Of a stretch of 64,000 bases of DNA, positions 41,993 through 51,844 are shown piece after piece. The notes beneath the pieces were generated by a model. It was given only the letters and a program-made list of their open reading frames with translations, had not been told where the DNA came from and did no database searches. The position numbers were made by a program, and so were the translations under genes. The stretch's first letter is position 1. Each line of letters starts with the position of its first letter. The stretch lies in contig NZ_CP053708.1 in assembly GCF_013201075.1 (NCBI RefSeq), positions 2,795,501 through 2,859,500 on the forward strand, in the 5' to 3' direction. This DNA comes from Lichenicola cladoniae. GTDB taxonomy: Bacteria > Pseudomonadota > Alphaproteobacteria > Acetobacterales > Acetobacteraceae.

Positions 41993-44701
41993 CTAGAACG
42001 TAAAGTTGACGCGGCCGTAATAGAAGCCGCCGGTGATCGGCACCTGGGACGAGGTGGTGTCGTAATAGGCGACACCGAGATAGGAGACGTCCAGCGGCTG
42101 GCGTCGCGGCCGCACGTTGAACAGGTTGTTGCCGCCGACTGCCATGTGCCAGCGCGGCGCGATCTGGTAGCCGACTTCGAGATCGGTAAGCCAGCGCGGC
42201 GTGTTCTTGAACTCGTAGAACTTCGAACCGGAATACTGAAGCTCCTCAGGTGCCTGGTCCTCGTAGGTCACGTCGTTGGTGGTCTGGCCATAGCGGGTCT
42301 GGCGCAGGTTGACGTCGAACTTCCCGATTTTCCAGAACGCGTTCAGGATGATCTTCGAGCGTGGCGAAGCCGTGGTCAGGTAGCCAACGCCCTGCGCGGT
42401 CAGGAATGGATTGCCGAACGCATCGGTGCCGACATGGTGGATGCGGGTACGGTTCAGGTCGATGCCGGCACTCCAGTTGACGGTGCCGTATTGCCGGAAA
42501 TCGGTGAAGTAGTTGGCGTTGATGTCGATGCCCTGAGTGCGCGTGCTGGCACCATTAGCGAAGTAGTAGGCGGAGATGTCGTTCGTCTGGATGCCGGACG
42601 GCAACGTGGCGCCGGTCAGTGCGATGGCACTTTCTGCGCCGGAACCGGTGACGCCGCCGGCGCCGACGATGCGATCGCGGAGGTTGATCTGGTAGATATC
42701 GGCGGTGATGCTCATGTTGCGCATGGGCTCGATCACGAGTCCGGCGCTGGCATTGGTCGAGCGCTCCGGCTTGAGGGGCACGGCGCCGATCGATTGCGCA
42801 CCCGTCGAGCTGACCGCGAGAATTCCGCTGGCGCCGGTCGGCGATACGTTGAGCGAGCTGTAGTTCTCTTCGGCAAGCGTCGGCGCGCGCGTGCCGTTGC
42901 TGATCGTGCCACGCAGCGCGAACCATTTGGTGAAGTCGTATCGGGTCGAGATCTTGCCGTTCTCGGTATTGCCGAAGTCGGTGTAATGCTCGAACCGGCC
43001 GGCAATGTCGATGTCCCAATGCTGCATGGGATGGATGTCGTAGTCACCGTAGACGGACCAAACATTGCGGCTGAAGCGTCCGGCATTGGCGGGTAGCAGT
43101 CCGGCAAAACCCTGTGTGCCACCTAGCAGGTAGGAGGCCGGGCTGCCGGCGCCGAGCGAGTAGTTCTCGCTGCGCTCCTCCGCTCCGAACGCGATCGTCG
43201 AGTTCTTTCCCATGATGGTGAGCGGCCTGGCGAAATCGGCGTTGTTGGTCCACTGCGCGTTGGTCTGGCTCTGCGCCAGGACGGTCGTCGGACTGAAGCC
43301 GATCGGATAACCGTACTGCGAGTTTCCCTGCTCGTAGAGATTGGGATTGCCGGTGTGCTTGTTGCCGATGTTGGTCTGGTCGGCGCCGTAGGTCGAGCTC
43401 AGGTCGACACGGAACCCGAAGAAGTCGTCTGCCTTGACGCCGAGCGTGGCTGCGTAATCGTTTTCCTCGTTGGTTTCCAAGGGTGAGAAGCCGTTCGGAT
43501 AAATTTCCGGAAGTACGGTCGGTGTCCGGTAGTTCTCGTATGCCTCGCTGTGCCGATGGCCATAGGTGATCAGCCCGTAGCCTCGCACGCCGCCGAACAG
43601 GTCCGGGATCAGGGTCTTGCCGGCTTCGATACTCAACGTCTCCCGCGTTTCCTCTGGCTGGCCATTGATCTTGTTCGAGTTGCCGGGGAAATTACCCGCC
43701 GCGGCGCGGTCATCGACGGCAGGCGCCACGAAATGGTCGGCGTGATAGAACTGCCCGCCGATGTGGACATAGCCGTCCTCGCCGAACGATGCGCCCTTGT
43801 CGGCATCGAGCTGGTATTGCCAGCCATCGCCGTTATAGGCGTTTGCGCCGCTGAAGGCGCTGGCGGAGCCGCCATGGTCGGTCTTCTTGAGAATGATGTT
43901 GACCACGCCGGCGATCGCATCGGAACCATACTGTGCGGCGGCGCCGTCGCGCAGTACTTCGATATGGTCGATCGCGGCGGCCGGGATCATGTTGATGTCG
44001 ACCGGCGTGGCACCCTGCAGGGGACCGGCATCGGCAGTGATGTTCGCGGTCGTGTGCCGGCGCTTGCCGTCGACCAGCACTAGGACCTCGTTGCCTCCGA
44101 GACCGCGTAGCTGGATCGACGAGGTCAGCGCGGCGGTATCGGAGCCCATCGCGGCGATGTTGATCGAGGGGTCGGTCCGGACCAGCTGGTCGCCGAGGTT
44201 CGGCTGGCCGGAGCGAGCCAGCGTCGTCGCCGAGATCACGTCGATCGGACTGGTGCTGTCGCGGGCTCTCTTGTTGAGGCTTCGGGTGCCGGTGACGATG
44301 ATGCTCTCGCCCGCATCGGCTGCGGCGCGCGGGGTGCTACCGGAAGAACGAGCGTCAGCCACGCGGATAGGCGCGCTGCCGGCCGGGACGGCGGAGGGGT
44401 CGATCGCGGCAGCGGTTCCAGTCGCAGCAACTGCGCCAGTCGTTGCGGCCGAATGTGCCGAATGCCGGCGTGCGTGATGCTGGTGAGTGGCGACGGGTGC
44501 GGAGGTTGCTGGTGGCGCTACGGTTTGCGCGCGGGCTGACACGGACGCCGCTGCCACGGCGACGGGACACGCACTCAACAGCAACAGGCGCCGGAAGCTG
44601 ACGATGGACCGCATCCCGGTTTGGCGCCTCATACGAACCACCGGGTTTTGCTCTCCAGCATGAGCGGCGGGACCGGTTCGAGTGAGTCGTCTGGCAGTCA
44701 T
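41993..44701 (-). CDS. TonB-dependent outer-membrane receptor
   Basis: A 902-residue receptor. Start at ATG 44701 (AAAAGGG six bases upstream); an ATG six bases earlier is possible. After a leader and signal (RLLLLSACPVAVAAASVSARA) comes a His/Ala/Thr-rich linker, a TonB-box-like ESIIVTGTR, and the plug domain: GQPNLGDQLVRTDPSINI, SIQLRGLGGNEVLVLVDGKR, DHIEVLRDGAAAQYGSDAIAGVVNIILKK. The rest is a long beta-barrel with many aromatic strands and ends in GRVNFTF (C-terminal Phe for BAM). Ligand cannot be predicted; the plug resembles CirA/FepA-like receptors for catecholates but also many unknowns. A strong hairpin follows. Confidence 0.9.
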   Translation of the reverse strand: MTARRLTRTGPAAHAGEQNPVVRMRRQTGMRSIVSFRRLLLLSACPVAVAAASVSARAQTVAPPATSAPVATHQHHARRHSAHSAATTGAVAATGTAAAIDPSAVPAGSAPIRVADARSSGSTPRAAADAGESIIVTGTRSLNKRARDSTSPIDVISATTLARSGQPNLGDQLVRTDPSINIAAMGSDTAALTSSIQLRGLGGNEVLVLVDGKRRHTTANITADAGPLQGATPVDINMIPAAAIDHIEVLRDGAAAQYGSDAIAGVVNIILKKTDHGGSASAFSGANAYNGDGWQYQLDADKGASFGEDGYVHIGGQFYHADHFVAPAVDDRAAAGNFPGNSNKINGQPEETRETLSIEAGKTLIPDLFGGVRGYGLITYGHRHSEAYENYRTPTVLPEIYPNGFSPLETNEENDYAATLGVKADDFFGFRVDLSSTYGADQTNIGNKHTGNPNLYEQGNSQYGYPIGFSPTTVLAQSQTNAQWTNNADFARPLTIMGKNSTIAFGAEERSENYSLGAGSPASYLLGGTQGFAGLLPANAGRFSRNVWSVYGDYDIHPMQHWDIDIAGRFEHYTDFGNTENGKISTRYDFTKWFALRGTISNGTRAPTLAEENYSSLNVSPTGASGILAVSSTGAQSIGAVPLKPERSTNASAGLVIEPMRNMSITADIYQINLRDRIVGAGGVTGSGAESAIALTGATLPSGIQTNDISAYYFANGASTRTQGIDINANYFTDFRQYGTVNWSAGIDLNRTRIHHVGTDAFGNPFLTAQGVGYLTTASPRSKIILNAFWKIGKFDVNLRQTRYGQTTNDVTYEDQAPEELQYSGSKFYEFKNTPRWLTDLEVGYQIAPRWHMAVGGNNLFNVRPRRQPLDVSYLGVAYYDTTSSQVPITGGFYYGRVNFTF

Positions 44702-45603
44702 GGTCATCCCTTTTAGTCGAGTACGGAAATGCAATGTCCTCGGCGGCCGGAACATGCCGATGTCGATCCACAGCTGAAATTTTTTCGAGAACAGGGGCGT
44801 GCTCTGGCGGACATCCCAGCTGTGGCTCTCGAACCAGCTTCTCCTTCATCCGAGACGGCATGATTTGCCAGACTGCTCAATATAACGGCTTCGATCAGAA
44901 CTGGCCAGCCTTGCGCAACGTATTTCCGTCGCTTTTTTAATCGTTTTGACCGTAACGGTGTAACCCCCAAATTTCTCAGCCTGTTTTGCAGGCTTATGCT
45001 TAGTAAATAAGCCATGTGCGAGGTGAACTCAGTTCCGGACAGGTATCGTGGGCTGTGTAAAGCTACGGGCTGACGACCTCTTAATGGAGGCGCCAAGCGC
45101 CACGTCCGTTCAGGAAGTTTAATTCACCGGCTACGACAAATATCCTGGAGCGGCTTTCCAGCTTGACGAGCCGATGAGCGTTTAAAGAACTTGTCGGGAT
45201 GGCATCGCCAATGCGGTCGAGCCCACCGCGAGGCGATCGATTGCTTCGTTCAGCATCCAGACCCGCAAGACGTTTCTCAGGCGACGCCGACGTGGCGACC
45301 AGGTCCGAAGCCATACGGATCGGACCGAGGGCCGGGCATTTGTTCCGTTCGACATCCCTGCGGGAAACTGAAATCAACGCGGCAGACAGGAGCGAGCCCG
45401 CGGTCGCGAACTTCAAAACCGATCTTTTAATCTATCGGATTCCCAATCACCACGGGCGGGATACCCGGGCTTATAAGGAATGTTGTTTTATCGCAACGGA
45501 ACGGCACGATTTCGAATATTGCCTGGCACCGATGGTGCGGCCGCTTTGTCTAAACAGCGCAACCGCATGATGCAGGCAGACTGCAGGAAACGAGCCGGTC
45601 GCC
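44702..45603. other. 900-base intergenic region between hflX and TonB receptor
   Basis: No convincing gene on either strand. It includes the 5' leader of the TonB receptor gene. An ACCGTAACGGT palindrome (44949-44959) and AGCCTG...CAGGCT inverted repeat (~44979-44995) lie about 250-300 bases before the receptor start and could be operator-like or part of a 5' structure; function is not known. A more AT-rich patch lies near 44,930-45,010. Confidence 0.45.
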
Positions 45604-46956
45604 TCAGCGTGCGGCGAGGCTCCGCCGCAGCCGGGTGATGGCGCTGGGTAAGCCGCGCACCTTCAGCACCCGGCCGATTTCGTCGTGTTCCTCGGACAGT
45701 ACACGCGCGCTTTCATAAATCTCGCCAATCATGCCCTGCTTGGCATACGGCAGCACCAGCACGTCATCCACCATCTCCGCTTCGAAGAACGCGATGATGG
45801 TGTCGCGCAACGCACTGACATCCTCGGGCGCGTGGGCGGAGAGCAGGATGGCCTCCGGATGCTTCTCGATCAGGGCGGCGCGCCCGGCCTCGTCGACGCG
45901 GTCGAGTTTGTTCAGCACCAGTCGGGACGGCACCACGTCCGCGCCGATCTCGCGCAGCACGCTGCGGCTGACCTCGAGCTGCGCCTCGTAGGTCGGGTCC
46001 GACGCATCGACCACGAACAGCAGCAGCGAGGCCTCCAGCGCTTCCGCCAGCGTGGAGCGGAACGAGGCGACCAGGTCGTGCGGCAGTTGCTTGATAAAGC
46101 CGACCGTATCCGAGACCAGCACCCGGGGCCGGGTTTCCGGCTGCAGGGTGCGGACCGTGGTGTCGAGAGTGGCGAACAGCTTGTCCTCCACCAGCACCTG
46201 GCTCCCGGTGAGCGCCCGCATGAGTGAGGACTTGCCGGCGTTGGTGTAGCCGACCAGCGCCACGCGCAGCTGGTCGCGGCGGGCGGAACGGCGCTGGTCG
46301 CTGTCGCGCTGCACCGCCTCGAGCTGGTCCTTCAGTTCAGAGAGCCGGTCGCGGATCTTGCGGCGATCGAGCGCGAGCGCGCTTTCGCCGGCACCCGCAC
46401 CCTGCTGGCGCCCGCCGCCGGAGGAGGATTCCCGCATGCGTGGCGCCACGTATTTCAGCCGCGCCATCTCCACCTGCAGCTTCGCCTCGCGCGTGTTGGC
46501 GTGGCGGTGGAAGATCTCGACGATGACGCCGGTGCGGTCCAGCACCTGGGCGCCGGTGGCCCGTTCGAGATTGCGGATCTGGCTGGGCGAAAGCTCGTGG
46601 TCGACGATGACGAACTCGGGCTTGCGGGCGGCGTCCGGATCGGGCTCGGCCGGCTCGAAGCTTCCCGTGGCCCCTTCGAACCTGGCCCGCGCCTTCGATT
46701 TCGGAGGCGGCGCCATCGTGCTGACCACGCCGGTGCCGCCGGTCAGTTCCGCCAGCTCGGCCAGCTTGCCGCTACCCAGCAGCGAGGCGCTTCCGGTGCC
46801 CGCGGCCTTCTGCGACATCGTGCCGACCACCTCGTAGCCGAGCGTCTTCACCAGACGCCCGAGTTCCTCGAGGCTGGCCTCGTGGGCGACGTCATCGACG
46901 TCCGGGGTCTGGATGCCGACGAGGATGGCGAGAGGAATCGGTAATTTGGTCTCCAT
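45604..46956 (-). CDS. hflX: GTPase HflX (ribosome-associated)
   Basis: A 450-residue GTPase that splits stalled or heat-damaged 70S ribosomes. The HflX N-domain has GYEVVGTMSQKAAG, LLGSGKLAELAEL and VDHELSPSQIRNLERATG followed by VLDRTGVIVEIFHRHANTREAKLQVEMARLKY. Then a Gly-rich loop GGGRQQGAGAGES and G motifs: GYTNAGKSSL (G1, 236-245), DTVGFIKQLP (G3), NKLDRVDEA (G4). An insertion of about 40 residues (71-112, rich in Lys/Arg/Pro/Glu) splits the N-domain just before VDHELSPSQ. hfq is often upstream in relatives but is not in the window. Confidence 0.95.
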   Translation of the reverse strand: METKLPIPLAILVGIQTPDVDDVAHEASLEELGRLVKTLGYEVVGTMSQKAAGTGSASLLGSGKLAELAELTGGTGVVSTMAPPPKSKARARFEGATGSFEPAEPDPDAARKPEFVIVDHELSPSQIRNLERATGAQVLDRTGVIVEIFHRHANTREAKLQVEMARLKYVAPRMRESSSGGGRQQGAGAGESALALDRRKIRDRLSELKDQLEAVQRDSDQRRSARRDQLRVALVGYTNAGKSSLMRALTGSQVLVEDKLFATLDTTVRTLQPETRPRVLVSDTVGFIKQLPHDLVASFRSTLAEALEASLLLFVVDASDPTYEAQLEVSRSVLREIGADVVPSRLVLNKLDRVDEAGRAALIEKHPEAILLSAHAPEDVSALRDTIIAFFEAEMVDDVLVLPYAKQGMIGEIYESARVLSEEHDEIGRVLKVRGLPSAITRLRRSLAAR

Positions 46957-47059
46957 GCGCGGTGACGTAGCACGGATAGGGCCGCACGTTCGGGCGTCAA
47001 GCGCTCCGAACGCGATCAGCCGGCGGGAACTCGCGTCCGGCAGAGTTCGGTCACGGCGG

Positions 47060-47380
47060 TCAGAGGCCCTGGAGCAGGGCGATCGACTTCAGGGTCGGGT
47101 ATCCCAGCCGGGCGGCAAGTGCCTCGAAATCGGCCGCCTGTTCCGGATGCAGCACCGACGCGGACGCCAGCAGACGCGGCAGTACGCCGAGCACCCAGCC
47201 CGGCACCGGCCGGTCGGCGACCACCCACTTGCGGATGATCCGGTAGTCGAGGGTCGGGCGGGCCGACAGCGCATGATAGCGCCGGAGCTCGGTCGCCATT
47301 TGGCGGTGCCAGTCCTCGCCATAGAGAGCCTCGCCGCACAGGGTCAGTTGCTCCACGGGTGGTATCTTGGGCGGTGCCAC
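47060..47380 (-). CDS. Small soluble protein, possibly HTH-like, unknown
   Basis: A 106-residue protein read from GTG 47380, which has a perfect AGGAGG five bases upstream; this decides the start over longer in-frame options. Sequence: VEQLTLCGEALYGEDWHRQM followed by ATELRRYHALSARPTLDYRIIRKWVVADRPVPGWVLGVLPRLL. The pattern resembles small phage/plasmid proteins where a helix-turn-helix (ELxVSxRTVRRWxxGxRPVP) is present, but here it is weaker. The C-terminal helix ends with YPTLKSIALLQGL. No family assigned. Confidence 0.65.
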   Translation of the reverse strand: MAPPKIPPVEQLTLCGEALYGEDWHRQMATELRRYHALSARPTLDYRIIRKWVVADRPVPGWVLGVLPRLLASASVLHPEQAADFEALAARLGYPTLKSIALLQGL

Positions 47381-47539
47381 GATGGCCTCCTGATGTGCCG
47401 CCCGGTCGGCGCGCGTGAACGGCCACGGGCCTGGAATGACAGGCCCTGGAACTGGAACAGGGCGTGAAATAGCCGTCGGCACCGGCCCTGTCCATCGGAG
47501 CGGGCCCGTTGGCCCTGCCCCGCTGCGCTGCGGCTTCCG

Positions 47540-48304
47540 TTAGCGCTTCAGCCTGTAGCCGGTCCTGAAGATCCACCAGATGACCGCAAGGCAGATCGCC
47601 ATGAACACCAAGGTCATGCCGAGGCTGGTGCCGACGTTGATGTCCGAGGTGCCGAAGAACGACCAGCGAAAGCCGCTGACCAGATAGACCACTGGGTTGA
47701 ACAGGGTGACCGTCTGCCAGAACGGCGGCAGCATGCTGATCGAATAGAAGCTGCCGCCCAGGAAGGTCAGCGGCGTCACGATCAGGGTCGGCACCAGGTT
47801 GAGCTTCTCGAAACTGGTCGCCCAGATGCCGATGATGAAGCCGAACAGGCTGAAGGTGATCGAGGTCAGCACCAGGAAGGCGATCATCCAGATCGGATGG
47901 GCGATCCCGAACGTGACGAACAGCCGCGCCGTCGCCAGGGTGATCAGGCCCAGGATGATCGACTTGCTGGCCGCAGCGCCCACGTAGCTGACGACGACCT
48001 CCACCGTCGAGACCGGTGCCGACAGCATCTCATAGATGGTGCCCGTGTATTTCGGCAGATAGATCGCGAAAGAGGCGTTGGCGACGCTCTGGGTCAGCAA
48101 CGACAGCATGATCAGGCCCGGCACGATGAAGGCGCCGTAGCTGACCCCGTCGATATGGGTCATGCGCGAGCCGATCGCGGCGCCGAACACCACGAAATAC
48201 AGCGACGTCGACAGCACCGGGGACGCGATGCTCTGAAGCAGCGTCCGCCAGGTGCGGTTCATCTCGAACAGGTAGATCGCCCGGATGGCGTGGAAATTCA
48301 TCAT
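47540..48304 (-). CDS. ABC-2 type transporter permease
   Basis: A 254-residue integral membrane permease with six predicted spans (e.g. [77 protein letters not shown]). The end of the protein [13 protein letters not shown] is basic, cytosolic. ABC-2 permeases of this type export drugs, polysaccharides, lipids or heme. It overlaps by 4 bases (ATGA) with the upstream ATPase gene, so both halves of the exporter are co-translated. Start ATGATG at 48304/48301. Confidence 0.92.
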   Translation of the reverse strand: MMNFHAIRAIYLFEMNRTWRTLLQSIASPVLSTSLYFVVFGAAIGSRMTHIDGVSYGAFIVPGLIMLSLLTQSVANASFAIYLPKYTGTIYEMLSAPVSTVEVVVSYVGAAASKSIILGLITLATARLFVTFGIAHPIWMIAFLVLTSITFSLFGFIIGIWATSFEKLNLVPTLIVTPLTFLGGSFYSISMLPPFWQTVTLFNPVVYLVSGFRWSFFGTSDINVGTSLGMTLVFMAICLAVIWWIFRTGYRLKR

Positions 48305-49269
48305 GGTTCGGCGTGCACCAGGCTCACGAATATGTCTTCCAGGGAGCTCTGCCGGGTCCGCAGGTTGGCAACCTCGATGCCGAGCGCGTCGAGCTGGCGC
48401 AACAGGGCGGTGATGCCGGTGCTCTCAGCCTGGGCATCGTAGGTATAAACCAGCTCGCTGCCATCGTCGGCGAGCGCCAGCTGCCAGCCGGACAGGGAGT
48501 CCGGCAGCGTCTCCAGGCGCTGCTGCAGGTGCAGCAGCAGTTCCGACTTGCCGAGCTTGTTCATCAGCACGGCCTTGTCCTCGACCAGGATGATGCGGCC
48601 CTGGCTGATCACCCCGATCCGGTCGGCCATTTCCTCGGCCTCCTCGATATAGTGGGTGGTCAGGATGATGGTGACGCCATCAGCGCGCAGGCCGCGCACC
48701 ATCTGCCACATGTCGCGCCGCAGCTCGACATCGACGCCGGCGGTGGGCTCGTCGAGGAACAGGATTCGGGGCTCGTGCGACAGCGCCTTGGCGATCATCA
48801 CCCGGCGCTTCATGCCGCCCGACAAGGTGATGATCTTGCTATGTCGCTTGTCCCACAGCGAGAGCTCGCGCAGGGTCTTTTCGATGTAGACGGGATCCGC
48901 AGGCTTGCCGAACAGGCCACGGCTGAACGTCACGGTCGCCAGCACCGTTTCGAAGGCGTCGGTGCTCAGCTCCTGCGGCACCAGGCCGATCTGGCTGCGG
49001 GCCGCCCGGTAGTCGGTGACGACATCGTGCCCGTCGGCCAGCACGACGCCGCCGCTCAGATTGACGATGCCGCAGATGATGCTGATCAGCGTGGTCTTGC
49101 CGGCGCCGTTCGGGCCGAGCAGCGCGAAGATCTCGCCGGCACGGATGTCGAGATCGATCGCGTGCAGCGCCTGGTAGCCGGACGCGTAGGTCTTGGTCAG
49201 GTTCCTGATGGAGATGACCGGCGGCGCATCGGCGCGCCCGGCCCGTTCGGCGGGATCGGAAAGTGTCAT
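48301..49269 (-). CDS. ABC transporter ATP-binding protein
   Basis: A 322-residue ATPase of the ABC-2 (DrrA/CcmA-like) family that energises the permease next to it. Walker [17 protein letters not shown]-loop [13 protein letters not shown], signature [16 protein letters not shown], Walker [13 protein letters not shown]-loop [15 protein letters not shown] ~100-residue C-terminal accessory region follows ([13 protein letters not shown] and [20 protein letters not shown]), typical of exporters of this type. ATG at 49269 with GAGG upstream. No hint of substrate beyond general export. Confidence 0.94.
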   Translation of the reverse strand: MTLSDPAERAGRADAPPVISIRNLTKTYASGYQALHAIDLDIRAGEIFALLGPNGAGKTTLISIICGIVNLSGGVVLADGHDVVTDYRAARSQIGLVPQELSTDAFETVLATVTFSRGLFGKPADPVYIEKTLRELSLWDKRHSKIITLSGGMKRRVMIAKALSHEPRILFLDEPTAGVDVELRRDMWQMVRGLRADGVTIILTTHYIEEAEEMADRIGVISQGRIILVEDKAVLMNKLGKSELLLHLQQRLETLPDSLSGWQLALADDGSELVYTYDAQAESTGITALLRQLDALGIEVANLRTRQSSLEDIFVSLVHAEP

Positions 49270-49330
49270 GGGCCTCACATGCTGGATCGGGCCGGACCGC
49301 CCTCACCCGGCTTGTAGCAGACGTCGACGG

Positions 49331-51181
49331 TCAGCGCGCGAGTTGCCCTAGGTCGCGCACCGCACCACGGGCCGCCGATGTGGTCATCGCGGCATAGGCG
49401 CGCAATGCCATCGAAATCCGGCGCTTGCGCGGACCCGGCTGCCACGCCTCGGCGCCGCGTTCGACCATCGCCGCGCGACGGCGGGCCAGCTCGGCATCAT
49501 CGACCGCGAGATGGATGGACCGCGACGGGATGTCGATCTCGATGCGGTCGCCCTCCTCCACCAGCCCGATCGCACCGCCTTCCGCCGCCTCGGGCGAGAC
49601 ATGGCCGATCGACAGGCCCGACGAGCCGCCGGAAAAGCGTCCGTCGGTGACCAGGGCGCAGAGCTTCCCGAGGCCCTTCGATTTCAGGTAGCTGGTCGGG
49701 TAGAGCATTTCCTGCATGCCGGGACCGCCCTTCGGGCCCTCGTAGCGGATCAGCACGATGTCGCCGGCAGCGACCCGGCCACCGAGGATGCCCTCGACCG
49801 CGGTATCCTGGCTCTCGAAGATGCGGGCGGTGCCGTTGAACACCAGGATCGCGGCGTCCACGCCGGCGGTCTTCACGATGCATCCGTCCTCGGCGAGGTT
49901 GCCGTACAGCACGGCCAGGCCGCCATCGGTGGAGAAGGCGTGCGCGGCATTGCGTATGGCGCCTCCGGCACGATCCAGGTCGAGTTCGCGGAAGCGGCGA
50001 TCCTGGCTGAACGCAACCTGGGTAGGCACGCCGCCGGGTGCCGCCTTGTAGAAATTCTGCACGCCCTCGCTGGCGCCGCGCTGGATGTCCCAGCGGTCCA
50101 GGCCGGCCGCCATGGTCACGGCATGAACGGTAGGACCTCCGGTCTGCAGCAGGCCGGCGCGGTCCATCTCGCCGAGGATCGCCATGATGCCGCCGGCCCG
50201 ATGGACGTCCTCCATGTGCACGTCGGCGACGCTGGGGGCGACCTTACAGAGCACCGGGACACGCCGTGACAGCCGGTCGATGTCGGCCATGGTGAAGTCG
50301 ACCTCGGCCTCGTGGGCGGCGGCCAGAAGATGCAGCACGGTGTTGGTGGAGCCGCCCATGGCGATATCGAGCGACATCGCGTTCTCGAAGCTCGCCCGGT
50401 TGGCGATGTTGCGCGGGAGCACGCTGTCGTCGTCGCGTTCGTAGTAGCGCTGGGCGAGATCGACGATCGTCCGCCCGGCTTCCTGGAACAGTCCGCGGCG
50501 GTCGGCATGGGTTGCCAGCACGGTGCCGTTGCCGGGCAATGCCAGGCCGAGCGCCTCGGCCAGGCAGTTCATCGAGTTGGCCGTGAACATCCCGGAACAG
50601 GAGCCGCAGGTCGGGCAGGCCGAGCGCTCGATGACCGCGACGTCGGCGTCGCTGATGCTGCTGTCGGCCGCCGCAACCATGGCATCGACCAGGTCCAGGC
50701 TGCGCGACTTGCCGCCGATCATGGCCTTGCCGGCCTCCATCGGACCACCGGAGACGAAGATCGCCGGGATGTTGATGCGGAGCGCCGCCATCAGCATGCC
50801 CGGCGTGATCTTGTCGCAGTTGGAAATGCAGACCATGGCGTCCGCGCAGTGCGCGTTGACCATGTATTCGACGCTGTCGGCGATCAGTTCGCGCGACGGC
50901 AGGCTATACAGCATCCCGTCATGGCCCATCGCGATGCCGTCATCGACCGCGATGGTGTTGAACTCCTTGGCGACGCCACCGGCCGCCTCGATCTCGCGGG
51001 CGACCAACTGCCCGAGATCCTTGAGGTGGACGTGGCCGGGGACGAACTGGGTGAAGGAGTTGACGACGGCGATGATCGGCTTGCCGAAATCCGCGTCGGT
51101 CATTCCGGTCGCCCGCCAGAGGCCGCGCGCGCCGGCCATGTTGCGGCCGTGGGTCGTGGTGCGTGAACGATAGGCTGGCAT
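49331..51181 (-). CDS. ilvD: Dihydroxy-acid dehydratase
   Basis: Fe-S dehydratase of branched-chain amino acid synthesis, turning 2,3-dihydroxy-isovalerate and -methylvalerate into 2-keto acids. The 616-residue protein begins [20 protein letters not shown] and has [51 protein letters not shown] (Fe-S cysteines) and [14 protein letters not shown]-like ([20 protein letters not shown]). Start at ATG 51181 matches the family length; a longer open frame runs upstream. It lies just after the ABC operon on the same strand but separated by 61 bases. Confidence 0.96.
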   Translation of the reverse strand: MPAYRSRTTTHGRNMAGARGLWRATGMTDADFGKPIIAVVNSFTQFVPGHVHLKDLGQLVAREIEAAGGVAKEFNTIAVDDGIAMGHDGMLYSLPSRELIADSVEYMVNAHCADAMVCISNCDKITPGMLMAALRINIPAIFVSGGPMEAGKAMIGGKSRSLDLVDAMVAAADSSISDADVAVIERSACPTCGSCSGMFTANSMNCLAEALGLALPGNGTVLATHADRRGLFQEAGRTIVDLAQRYYERDDDSVLPRNIANRASFENAMSLDIAMGGSTNTVLHLLAAAHEAEVDFTMADIDRLSRRVPVLCKVAPSVADVHMEDVHRAGGIMAILGEMDRAGLLQTGGPTVHAVTMAAGLDRWDIQRGASEGVQNFYKAAPGGVPTQVAFSQDRRFRELDLDRAGGAIRNAAHAFSTDGGLAVLYGNLAEDGCIVKTAGVDAAILVFNGTARIFESQDTAVEGILGGRVAAGDIVLIRYEGPKGGPGMQEMLYPTSYLKSKGLGKLCALVTDGRFSGGSSGLSIGHVSPEAAEGGAIGLVEEGDRIEIDIPSRSIHLAVDDAELARRRAAMVERGAEAWQPGPRKRRISMALRAYAAMTTSAARGAVRDLGQLAR

Positions 51182-51844
51182 CGGGCGGGTCCGTCTCTGA
51201 TCAGTCCGTGGGACGGTTTTGCCTCCAGGGTCCGGGTTTATGCAAACCGGGGCCCGGTCCGGCCTCATCACGGACTGGTGTGGAGGTTTGAGTTTACCGG
51301 TCGGCTTTGCGTCGCCCCGGCCGCCTCGCGGCGCCGGACGATGTCGAAGTCCAGCCTGACGGACCAGCGTCTTTCTCATGGTCCCTCACGTGATGACCAT
51401 TCTCCTTGGACCGGCGGTCGCCAGACGTGCGGCAGCCGATCGAACCGGCGGGGAGGTAAGCAGGATTAAAAGAGACAGGCTCGTTCGTGCAGAGACAAAC
51501 AGGAGACCGATGAGTCGACCAGCGTTGCACCGTCCGGCCTACGATCGAGCGCAGTGAGCCAGTCACCATGCCTGGATAGAACGACCGGTCGACCAAGAAA
51601 CCTGCATCCAAGCTTGCTTGGTGGCGACGATCGCAACGGACGGAATGCCTGTTCCAAATGGTTGTGCTATCGGAACGGTAACGCCTCGTGTGCTCGGATG
51701 TTACGGTTTCAAAATATCTTATCGGAGGCTCACAAACCTGTAGTCTTTCCTGTGGGCGTCGTTATGATGTGTTATTAACGTGTTTCACTCATTTCGCTCT
51801 TGACTTTTCATTATCTATTTCGAGCAAGTGGATAACCGCAACCG
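51182..51844. other. 660-base region upstream of the glycosyltransferase operon
   Basis: No convincing gene on either strand. It carries the ilvD leader (near 51,182-51,290) and the promoter side of the operon. The last ~180 bases (about 51,660-51,840) are AT-rich against the surrounding GC-rich DNA, with TATGAT (51762-51767 area), TTATTAACG and TTGACTTTTCATTATC just before the operon ATG. These resemble promoter elements but no pair was confirmed. Possible site for a transferred module boundary. Confidence 0.5.

Noticed and set aside
45081-45416. A 111-codon minus-strand frame between hflX and the TonB receptor
   Set aside because: No domain, no ribosome site, and composition like non-coding sequence; a chance frame is more likely.
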